Source: Roseibium algicola (GTDB lineage Bacteria; Pseudomonadota; Alphaproteobacteria; Rhizobiales; Stappiaceae). Taken from it: a DNA stretch of 64,000 nucleotides. A program made the position numbers and the translations under genes. Location: positions 2,782,501 through 2,846,500 of the forward strand of contig NZ_CP019630.1 in assembly GCF_001999245.1 (NCBI RefSeq). The letters run 5' to 3'. The stretch's first letter is position 1. The number at the start of each line of letters is the position of its first letter. The notes under the pieces are model-generated. The model was not told the DNA's origin and made no database searches. It worked only from the letters and a program-made list of their open reading frames with translations. Shown piece after piece: positions 16,138-23,040 of this stretch.

Positions 16138-16469
16138 CGCCCCTTTTCAGGGATGGCTGTCCTTATCCATGCGAAGCTGGAAGGCGATTTCCGTCGCGCC
16201 AAGCCTGAAAGCCAAGCCATGTCAAATACTTGCCGAATAAGTAACTCCACGGCATTGTTCAATCTCATCCTAAAGTCTAATATAGACGAAAGTCGAAGTT
16301 CGAATCGTGGCGAATTTGCCTCCCACGTCTGCCGAGACGGTCACCGGATGCGCCATCTGTTTGAAAAGGTCGGCTTTTGTACGCCCGGTCACCCCTGGCC
16401 GGGCGTACAGGTCTGAACAGAGCTTGCGCCTGCGTGGCAGGAGCGCTCTTCACCATAGGGAGCAGTGCC
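16138..16469. other. intergenic region with strong hairpin
   Basis: About 330 bases without a convincing gene. At 16379-16408 there is a perfect 10-bp stem (GTACGCCCGG / CCGGGCGTAC) with a 10-base loop. It lies 62 bases before the short secreted peptide gene and has no T-run after it on either strand, so a leader RNA structure is more likely than a terminator. Confidence 0.5.
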
Positions 16470-16616
16470 ATGAAATTCTGGAGCATCGCCGTCGTCGCCA
16501 TGATCCTCGCCGGTGTCGCCGCCACCAAGGCCGCCAACCCCAGCCATGCCCTGACCGACGGCTCCGTCGCCACCGGCATCCCTGTCACGACGCTGCACAC
16601 GCCAGTCACGCCGTAA
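16470..16616 (+). CDS. very small exported peptide
   Basis: A 48-residue product. The N-terminus MKFWSIAVVAMILAGVAAT looks like a signal peptide with likely cleavage near residues 19-22, leaving some 27 mostly uncharged residues rich in Thr, Pro and Val. The ATG follows AGGGAG at good spacing. Codon use is like the neighbours. I recognise no family. It may instead be a spurious frame, but the RBS plus signal-like start is a good combination. Confidence 0.5.
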   Translation: MKFWSIAVVAMILAGVAATKAANPSHALTDGSVATGIPVTTLHTPVTP

Positions 16617-16671
16617 GGCAACCGACAAACGTTCGGCGCAGGCGCCCGTTGCCTGCGCGCTCAGACTTGTT

Positions 16672-16872
16672 TTATGAAACCTGCTTCGGCTGCATACCCT
16701 GCGCGTAGCTTTCTTCCGCCTTTCTGCCGAGATAGATCTGAAGGGCGCGTGCCCTGATCTCCGGATTGCTTGCGGGTTTCGTTGAGATGGCCTTTGCGAT
16801 TTCTTCCGCAAGGCGTGGGGCAAGCTCTTCAAAGTCACATTCAGTAAACTCAGAGCGTTCTGTTTCGATCAT
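16672..16872 (-). CDS. small hypothetical protein
   Basis: A 66-residue, acidic to neutral, mostly helical protein (FEELAPRLAEEIAKAIS in the N-terminal half, ARALQIYLGRKAEESYAQG in the C-terminal half). Start at ATG 16872, just behind GAGG; a TTG three bases upstream is an alternative. No membrane span or known motif. It could be a small regulator or adaptor; I cannot assign a function. Confidence 0.55.
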   Translation of the reverse strand: MIETERSEFTECDFEELAPRLAEEIAKAISTKPASNPEIRARALQIYLGRKAEESYAQGMQPKQVS

Positions 16873-17039
16873 CAACGCCTCAGCAGGCTAAATGGCCTGC
16901 CAATAGACCTCGCAGTCGCCAGCTTCCATACCGAGCCGAGCGCATCTTTAAGCGATGCGAGACATAATCTCGCCCATCGGAAACAGGTTCTGTTTCGAGC
17001 TTTCTGGATCTTCCAGATTTTTTGAAATGTTGAGAAAAC

Positions 17040-17116
17040 TGGTGACCCCGGCGCGATTCGAACGCGCGACCCTCAGATTAGGAATCTGATGCTCTATCCT
17101 GCTGAGCTACGGGGCC
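17040..17116 (-). tRNA. tRNA-Arg (anticodon CCT)
   Basis: A 77-base cloverleaf read on the minus strand. The acceptor stem GGCCCCG pairs with CGGGGTC, the D arm contains AGCTCAGCAGGATAGAGCA, the anticodon loop is TTCCTAA (anticodon CCT) on a TCAGA/TCTGA stem, and the T loop is GTTCGAATC. The CCA end is encoded. It decodes AGG. No integrase or att-like repeat is visible next to it. Confidence 0.97.
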
Positions 17117-17453
17117 TTTATGCGGTCGATTAGCATGATTTGACGTCCGTGGCGACCCCTGGCTGCAACAGACTGTAGCTGCCGATGGGGATTGTTTGTC
17201 GAGGACGCCGGTGCGCGGCGAGGGGGATGCTGACGCACCTTGGGGCTGCTCCCGCGTTGTCCTCATTTTTACTGCCGTTTTACTGGCGTGTCTTGGACTT
17301 GCCTTATTCGCTGCTTAGCAGTTTGGATCATCGTGACCGCTTTCTCAGCCTTGCCCGATGCCATGCATGTTGTCGGGTGACGTGTGCCTTGCGCTGCCTG
17401 CCTGCAGGAAGCGTTCCGGAAAAGGGTTGCGCAACAAGGTGAAGGAAGCGGAC
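17117..17453. other. intergenic region without recognised gene
   Basis: About 335 bases between the tRNA and the nuclease-like gene. It must contain the promoters of both, but I see no clear -35/-10 pair and no convincing coding frame. Confidence 0.4.
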
Positions 17454-18398
17454 GTGCCACAACGGCGACAGAAAACGGGATGGAGAAAAGCCGGGCGGGT
17501 GAAAACCCTGCGCACGGCTGCCGCACCGTTGCTTGCCGGCTGCGTTGCGGTTCTGCTGACCCAGGCCGTAGCCGCTGACGAGCGCGCGCCGGTGGAGCGC
17601 CCGGAAATACCCGAGGCTGCCGATGTTTGCGCCGGGGTGCGGGAACAAACCGTTCAGGTGACCTTCGACAGCAGTGAAGCCTTGTTCGTGTCCGCCGCCG
17701 GAGACCGCTTCCTTGCGAGCGATATCGAGATGCCGGTGCAGGCGTCAGGACAGGCGGGCGGCGAAGATGCCCGCCGGAACACCTTGCAAACCTATCTGGA
17801 AAGTCGGCCTGATCTGGAGCTGGCCGCAGTCGCGGCTGGACCGGAAAACCGCTGGGGGCTAACGCCCGGCTGGGTGTTCGTTTCGGATGATGGCCATTCC
17901 GCGCTTCTGCAGGAGCAACTTTTGAAGGCAGGCGTTGCCATTTTTGCTCCGGGTCATGCCGGAGCTGAGTGTGCAGACGCCTTGCGGGCCGCGGAAACGC
18001 AGGCAAGCCTGGCACGAGCGGGCCTTTGGGGCGAGACATCGCCGCGTCTTGTCTATTCCGCAGCCGCGCCAAAGTCTTTCAGCGACGCTTCCGGGCACTA
18101 TGTTATTGCAAGAGGACGTATTGTTTCCCTTGGAAAAACGCGCAGCACCCGTTATCTGAACTTCGGAAAATACTGGAAAACAGATTTCACGGTCACGCTG
18201 AAGGCTTCAGCTGAGGACGACGTCAACACGGCCCTCGGGCGATCCGGCTGGACGCTGGATGCCCTGGAAGGGCAGGTTGTCGAAATACGCGGCTCCGTTC
18301 AGGAAAGGGACGGACCGTCTATGGTGCTCCGCCATCCGGAGCAACTGGTGGTACTGAATGACAAAAGGGCAGGACGTGACGGCCAAAGCAGCAACTGA
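17454..18398 (+). CDS. thermonuclease-like (SNase fold) exported protein, probably inactive
   Basis: A protein of about 314 residues. I chose GTG 17454 because AAGGA precedes it; a signal-peptide-like stretch follows (AAAPLLAGCVAVLLTQAVAA). The region LLQEQLLKAGVAIFAP...ECADALRAAETQASLARAGLWGE matches the C-terminal part of staphylococcal-nuclease-like domains. However, the D-x-Y-G-R catalytic arginine segment is replaced by ENRWGLTPG. A second OB-like part follows (ARGRIVSLGKTRSTRYLNFG). So it is likely a binding protein derived from a nuclease. It overlaps the M48 protease gene by 41 bases, implying co-translation. Confidence 0.65.
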   Translation: MPQRRQKTGWRKAGRVKTLRTAAAPLLAGCVAVLLTQAVAADERAPVERPEIPEAADVCAGVREQTVQVTFDSSEALFVSAAGDRFLASDIEMPVQASGQAGGEDARRNTLQTYLESRPDLELAAVAAGPENRWGLTPGWVFVSDDGHSALLQEQLLKAGVAIFAPGHAGAECADALRAAETQASLARAGLWGETSPRLVYSAAAPKSFSDASGHYVIARGRIVSLGKTRSTRYLNFGKYWKTDFTVTLKASAEDDVNTALGRSGWTLDALEGQVVEIRGSVQERDGPSMVLRHPEQLVVLNDKRAGRDGQSSN

Positions 18399-19884
18399 TT
18401 TCCGTCAGCCGGCATGTTTGCCCGCGCGGCGCGGCCTGCGCCGGACCTGGCTGCGCAACCTTGTTGCAGGCGGTTCCGCGCTTCTGGTGGCCTCCTGCCA
18501 GCTGCTGGGTGACGGACCGACCGTTGGCACGGTAACGCCCGGTACATTGCGTCCCAACCTTGCGGCCGATATCGGCGAGCGTGAGCATCCGCGTGTGGTG
18601 GCCACCTATGGCGGTGTCTACAAGGACGCCGGGGCGGAGCGGGCTGTTGCGAGCGTTGTCGGCCGGCTGGTGGCGGCATCGGAAGACCCTTCGCAGAGCT
18701 ACAAGATCACCATTTTGAATTCGCCGGCCATCAACGCTTTCGCCTTGCCGGGCGGCTATCTTTATGTCACGCGCGGCCTGCTCGCCCTTGCCAACGACAC
18801 GTCGGAAGTTGCCGCCGTGCTGGCGCACGAGATGGCGCATGTGACGGCGAACCACGCAATCAAGCGCCAGCAACGCGCCGAAGCCAAGCAGCTTGCCAAC
18901 AAGATCCTGACCGACGTGGTGCAGGACAGCGAGGAAGCCCGCAAGGCGATCATCTCGTCGCAGCTTTCCTTTGCCCGCTTCAGCCAGGTGCAGGAGCTTG
19001 AAGCCGACGATATCGGTGTGAAGACCCTCGCAAGGGCCGGTTTCGACCCCTATGCCGCTGCACGGTTCCTGCGGTCCATGGCAGCCTTTGCCCGCTACCA
19101 GTCCGCCGACAAGTCGGGTTCGACCGCGCCAGACTTCCTGTCTTCCCACCCTTCCACGCCGGAGCGCTTGCAGATCGCCATCCGCGCGGCCCGGCAGATC
19201 GGTGCACCGGGCATCGGCGAGCGTGACCGCACCCGCTATCTCAGCCAGATCGACGGCATGCTGTTCGGCGACGATCCGCTTGAAGGGTTCGTCCGTGGAC
19301 GTTCGTTCCTGCACAAGGCGCTCGGCATCAGCTACACCGTGCCTTCCGGCTACATTCTGGAAAACACGCCCGAAGCGGTTCTGGCCAGCAATGGCGACGG
19401 CACGGCGATCCGGTTCGACGGTGCAGATGTCAGCAGCTATTCCGGCCTGCGTGATTACATGAACTCCGGCTGGATCAACGGCCTGCTGCCCGAAAGCGTC
19501 CGCGAAACGACGATCAACGGCCTGCCGGCGGTCACCGGGGCGGCCATCACCCAGGGCTGGTCCTTCCGCATTGCAGTGATCCGGATCGGCAAAACAGGGT
19601 ATCGCTTCATCTTTGCCAGCCGCTCGCCCAATGAAACGTTCGACCGGGATTTCCACCAGACGGTGGAAAGCTTCCAGCAGCTGTCGCCGACCGAGCGTGC
19701 CCGCCTGCGCTCGCTCCGGATCAAGGTCGTCACCTCCAAGCCGGGCGACACACCGCGGAAACTGGCGATCGGCATGAGCGGTGTCGAGCCTTCACGGCGG
19801 CTGGAATTCTTCTCCATCCTGAACGATCTGAACGCCGATCAGGCGATCCCGACAGGCACGGCGATCAAGCTGATCGTCGACTGA
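18358..19884 (+). CDS. M48 family metalloprotease, lipoprotein
   Basis: A 508-residue zinc protease of the BepA/LoiP type. A hydrophobic segment ends in a lipobox LVASC (Cys at residue 47), so it should be a lipoprotein facing the periplasm. The zinc motif HEMAH (about residues 158-162) is followed by the third ligand in QELEADDIG. The remaining C-terminal 250 residues include a region after ERARLRSLRIKVV that resembles LysM-type ends. Such proteases degrade or help fold outer-membrane proteins. It overlaps the upstream nuclease-like gene. The exact start is uncertain because the n-region is long. Confidence 0.9.
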   Translation: MTKGQDVTAKAATDFRQPACLPARRGLRRTWLRNLVAGGSALLVASCQLLGDGPTVGTVTPGTLRPNLAADIGEREHPRVVATYGGVYKDAGAERAVASVVGRLVAASEDPSQSYKITILNSPAINAFALPGGYLYVTRGLLALANDTSEVAAVLAHEMAHVTANHAIKRQQRAEAKQLANKILTDVVQDSEEARKAIISSQLSFARFSQVQELEADDIGVKTLARAGFDPYAAARFLRSMAAFARYQSADKSGSTAPDFLSSHPSTPERLQIAIRAARQIGAPGIGERDRTRYLSQIDGMLFGDDPLEGFVRGRSFLHKALGISYTVPSGYILENTPEAVLASNGDGTAIRFDGADVSSYSGLRDYMNSGWINGLLPESVRETTINGLPAVTGAAITQGWSFRIAVIRIGKTGYRFIFASRSPNETFDRDFHQTVESFQQLSPTERARLRSLRIKVVTSKPGDTPRKLAIGMSGVEPSRRLEFFSILNDLNADQAIPTGTAIKLIVD

Positions 19885-19940
19885 TGGTTTTTCTCCCGGT
19901 TCGGCTCCGGCATTTGTCTGGCTGAAAACTGACGCTGCTC

Positions 19941-19967
19941 AAAAAAAGGCGGACCGGAAGGTCCGCC
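19941..19967 (-). terminator. rho-independent terminator of rpoH
   Basis: On the minus strand GGCGGACC-TTCC-GGTCCGCC is a perfect 8-bp stem with tetraloop followed by seven T. It lies 29 bases beyond the rpoH stop. Confidence 0.92.
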
Positions 19968-19995
19968 CGTCAGAGTTACTTGGAGGAGATAGAGG

Positions 19996-20859
19996 TCAGG
20001 TGCTGTAGGCGGCCCTGTCCGGCTGTGCTGCCAGCAGGGCGGATTTCAGTTTTTCCATGGCCCGGCTTTCAATCTGCCGCACGCGTTCCTTGGAAATGCC
20101 GAGTTTCACGCCAAGCGATTCCAGCGTGGCGCCCTCTTCCGACAGGCGTCTTTCACGCACGATCTTCAATTCGCGCTCGCTGAGAACCTCCAGGGCGGAG
20201 GACAGCCAGCGCCGGCGGCGTTCGGCATCGATGTTGACGGTCACGATCTCGTCCGGCAACGGGGCATCGGACACAAGGAAGTCCTGACGGTCCGCGCTGG
20301 AGCCTTCGCTGTCGGTCACAGGAGCGTTCAGGGACGTATCAGGGCCGGACAGCCGCGCATTCATGAGGGCGACATCGGACTGCTTGACGCCGATTGCGTC
20401 GGCGATCTTCTGGTGAAGCTCGCTGTCGGTCAGAGGAGTCTGATTGCCGGAGAGCTTGGCGCGCAGGCGCCGAAGGTTGAAGAACAAGGCCTTCTGGGAA
20501 GAAGAGGTGCCGCCGCGAACGATCGACCAGTTGCGCAGGATATAGTCCTGGATGGAAGCGCGGATCCACCACGTCGCATAGGTGGAAAAGCGCACTTCCC
20601 GTTCCGGTTCGAACCGGGCGGCGGCCTCGAGCAGACCTACATGGCCCTCCTGGATCAGATCGCCAAGCGACAGCCCGAAGTTGCGGAAGCGTGAGGCAAC
20701 GGCAATGACCAGGCGCATGTGCGAGAGCGACAATTTCTCAAGCGCTTTCTCATCCCGGTTATGTCGCCAGCGGATCGCAAGCTCCAGTTCCTCTTCGCGC
20801 GTGAGGTAGGGGGCTTTCATCGCGGCCCTTACCAGTTGACGTTTCTCGCTCTGGGACAT
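19996..20859 (-). CDS. rpoH: RNA polymerase sigma-32-type factor (RpoH)
   Basis: A 287-residue sigma-70 family factor. Region 2 shows LSLGDLIQEGHVGLLEAAARF and FSTYATWWIR (residues about 63-100); the RpoH box QKALFFNLR is at about 122-130; region 4 has LKLGISKERVRQIE-like sequence near the C-terminus. The lack of region 1.1 and the RpoH box identify the heat-shock group. Two or more rpoH copies are usual in Hyphomicrobiales; the divergence from the classical form suggests the RpoH2/oxidative-stress type, but this is inference. Confidence 0.92.
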   Translation of the reverse strand: MSQSEKRQLVRAAMKAPYLTREEELELAIRWRHNRDEKALEKLSLSHMRLVIAVASRFRNFGLSLGDLIQEGHVGLLEAAARFEPEREVRFSTYATWWIRASIQDYILRNWSIVRGGTSSSQKALFFNLRRLRAKLSGNQTPLTDSELHQKIADAIGVKQSDVALMNARLSGPDTSLNAPVTDSEGSSADRQDFLVSDAPLPDEIVTVNIDAERRRRWLSSALEVLSERELKIVRERRLSEEGATLESLGVKLGISKERVRQIESRAMEKLKSALLAAQPDRAAYST

Positions 20860-20992
20860 GATCGACGCTCCGATATGTTATCGGGGGAAATACGTACCGA
20901 AGCGTAGGTTAGATCACTTATCGCTACCGTTGGGGCAGTTTTTGTGCACTTTCGCGTGAACAGCGCGCGAGGTGGTGGTGCCAAAACGAATA

Positions 20993-21016
20993 AGGGCCCG
21001 GATTTCTCCAGGCCCT
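20993..21016 (-). terminator. hairpin after carD
   Basis: On the minus strand AGGGCC...GGCCCT encloses GGA/TCC and a GAAA tetraloop. It lies 34 bases after the carD stop. The following bases are T-containing but lack a continuous run, so termination may be partial. Confidence 0.6.
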
Positions 21017-21049
21017 CGTCGATTTTCGCGTTCGGAAAATCCGCTTGGA

Positions 21050-21634
21050 TCAAGCGGCTTCTTCCTTGTCCTCGTCGTCTTCCGCTGCAGCTTCCTCAGC
21101 GGCTTTGATGCGGCTCGGAGATTTTGCCAGGTTCTGTTCGATCTGCTTGACCGCTTCGGTTTCGGAACATTTGTTCACTGCCGCGATTTCGCGGGCCATA
21201 CGGTCGAGCGCAGCTTCGTAGAGCTGGCGTTCAGAGTAGGACTGTTCCGGCTGGTTTTCAGAGCGGAAAAGATCGCGAACCACTTCAGAAATCGCGATCA
21301 GGTCGCCGGAGTTGATCTTGGCTTCATATTCCTGAGCGCGGCGGCTCCACATCGTCCGCTTAACGCGCGGGCGGCCACGAACGGTCTCGAGAGCCTTCTT
21401 GACGGCCGCAGGGTCGCCAAGCTTGCGCATGCCGACGGAGGCAATCTTTGCCACCGGGACACGAAGGGTCATCTTGTCCTGTTCAAAAACGATAACGAGC
21501 AACTCCAAAGAGTGACCTGCAACGTTCTGCTCTTCAATGGCGGTAATCTGGCCGACGCCATGCGCCGGATAAACAATGTACTCGCCCGTCTTGAAACCTT
21601 GGCGCTGCGCGGTCTTTTTGGTGTTCGTTGCCAT
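21050..21634 (-). CDS. carD: CarD/CdnL family transcription regulator
   Basis: A 194-residue RNA-polymerase-binding factor. The N-terminal Tudor-like RNAP interaction domain is evident (FKTGEYIVYPAHGVGQI, residues about 14-30, and LRVPVAK), followed by the helical DNA-binding region (KKALETVRGRPRVKRTMWSRR). It stabilises open complexes at rRNA and housekeeping promoters. The start at 21634 gives the standard length and has AGGAG upstream. The acidic C-terminal tail (EEAAAEDDEDKEEAA) is typical for alphaproteobacteria. fdxA lies upstream on the same strand. Confidence 0.93.
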   Translation of the reverse strand: MATNTKKTAQRQGFKTGEYIVYPAHGVGQITAIEEQNVAGHSLELLVIVFEQDKMTLRVPVAKIASVGMRKLGDPAAVKKALETVRGRPRVKRTMWSRRAQEYEAKINSGDLIAISEVVRDLFRSENQPEQSYSERQLYEAALDRMAREIAAVNKCSETEAVKQIEQNLAKSPSRIKAAEEAAAEDDEDKEEAA

Positions 21635-22090
21635 ACTCGTATTCTCTCCTGCGCAGTTGGCGGTCCGGGTTCGGACCGATGACGGACCGCGGTGCGGTCC
21701 CCTGTTCTTGTGCGACACGAACCCCGCAGAGCGATCCGTAATGGAACGCCTGTTGATATGCGGCGTGTCAGGGCTGGTCAGTCGACGTTTTCCACTTTAG
21801 AACCTTGATCAGTCACATGAGCTGCCGGGAGCTTGATCTGTCCGGTTGTTGATACCCGGGACAGTTTTCAAAGACTCCGTTTTGGGGGTTGTTCTCGTGG
21901 TTGGCGACTATCTTCCATGTGTACCACACTTTTGTGGAAAATTAAAGTACTGAGCTTTAATGGTGCCAAAACACCACAAGGGCCCCGCCCGGTCGCCACG
22001 GGCAGGTACCTGAAAAAGATGGAAGAATCGCCGTTTTAAGCAGTTCTTGTTTGTCTTGCGGCAGTCTGCCGCACAAGCAGTTTTCGCGAA
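21635..22090. other. intergenic region between fdxA and carD
   Basis: About 455 bases without a gene. It holds a short perfect stem (TGCGGCA-GTC-TGCCGCA, 22057-22073) 18 bases after fdxA and a GCCCG/CGGGC hairpin near 21988-22004. Neither has a T-run. carD promoter signals must lie near 21650-21750 but are not clear to me. Confidence 0.45.
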
Positions 22091-22423
22091 TCAGGACGCA
22101 GGATTCGGCGAAAAATACTTTTCGAACTTGTTTTCCTTGCCGTCAAACTCTTCAGCGTCCGGCAACGGTTCTTTTTTCTCAGTGATGTTCGGCCACTTCT
22201 CAGAGTATTCGGCGTTGACCTCGATCCATTTCTCGAGGCCGGGCTCCGTGTCAGGCAAAATCGCCTCCGCCGGGCATTCCGGCTCGCAGACGCCGCAGTC
22301 GATACATTCGTCCGGATTGATGACGAGGAAATTCTCACCCTCGTAGAAACAGTCCACCGGGCAGACTTCAACACAGTCGGTGTATTTGCATTTGATGCAA
22401 TTGTCCGTGACGACGTAGGTCAT
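22091..22423 (-). CDS. fdxA: 7Fe (3Fe-4S/4Fe-4S) ferredoxin FdxA
   Basis: A 110-residue ferredoxin. The first cluster motif is [17 protein letters not shown] and the second [12 protein letters not shown], the arrangement of the Azotobacter-type 7Fe ferredoxin. The C-terminal extension (about 50 residues with [13 protein letters not shown] and KWPNITEKK) is family-typical. ATG 22423 follows GAGGA at 6 bases. It transfers electrons in the cytosol; the partner is unknown. The S4 / fdxA / carD order is conserved in the order Hyphomicrobiales. Confidence 0.95.
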   Translation of the reverse strand: MTYVVTDNCIKCKYTDCVEVCPVDCFYEGENFLVINPDECIDCGVCEPECPAEAILPDTEPGLEKWIEVNAEYSEKWPNITEKKEPLPDAEEFDGKENKFEKYFSPNPAS

Positions 22424-22638
22424 CGCTATCCTCATTCGGCGCCGGGCAGCCTGCAGCCGATTTGCGCAAGGCCCTGGCGGTCAGTTTCGTGCCGCTCTCG
22501 CAAAGAAGGCGCACGTATAACGTCTGGTGCAGATGTTGGGTATCGTTTTTGTCAAACGGGCGCAAGCGCTCTGGATGACGCAGTCCGGGCCTGAAAGAGA
22601 AAGTTTTTCTGTTTTCCGGGCTTTGTCAGGAAACAGCG

Positions 22639-23040
22639 TCAATCGCCGCCGCGGAACGCGTCGATTTTCCGCCGCTCGCGCTTGGTCGGGCGACCGGCAC
22701 CAGCCTCGCGCTGTGCAGGCGCAGGTGGCGGCGGGGCATCCTTCGGCGGGGGAGGCGGCGACAGATCCTCGTAAAGCTTGCGAGCCTCTTCATAGGGACC
22801 GCGCCTGGTGCCCAGGGCAAGGATCTTGAGGACGAGGATACGGCGATCCAGGCCGATGGTCAGAACGTCGCCGGTTCGGACAGTCTTGCTGGCGGAATCG
22901 ATCTTGTCCTTGTTCACCCGGACATGACCGGATGTCGCCAGCTTCTGGGCAAGAGAGCGGGATTTGGTGACCCTGGCGTACCAGAGCCACTTGTCGATGC
23001 GCAGGCTGCCGGCGGCAGCATTGTTTTCAGGCGCAGGAAT
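22639..23040 (-). CDS. S4 domain RNA-binding protein with apparent ATT start
   Basis: A 133-residue Hsp15-like protein if started at ATT 23040. The S4 domain is at residues about 13-75: LRIDKWLWYARVTKSRSLAQ, then the ATSGHVRVN loop. A family tail RRGPYEEARKLYEDL follows, then a Pro-rich stretch and a basic end. No ATG, GTG or TTG occurs in frame before GTG 22917, which would delete half of the S4 domain. ATT overlaps the helicase stop (TAATT) and has AAGGA 9 bases upstream. CTG 23004 is another candidate. The domain binds structured RNA, perhaps rRNA on stalled subunits. Confidence 0.85.
   Translation of the reverse strand: MPAPENNAAAGSLRIDKWLWYARVTKSRSLAQKLATSGHVRVNKDKIDSASKTVRTGDVLTIGLDRRILVLKILALGTRRGPYEEARKLYEDLSPPPPPKDAPPPPAPAQREAGAGRPTKRERRKIDAFRGGD

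Noticed and set aside
17040-17116. tRNA-Arg as an integration site of a genomic island
   Set aside because: No integrase nearby and no second copy of the tRNA 3' end was seen in the flanking sequence.
22057-22073. Hairpin after fdxA as a terminator
   Set aside because: The stem is perfect but short with a 3-base loop, and no T-run follows on the minus strand.
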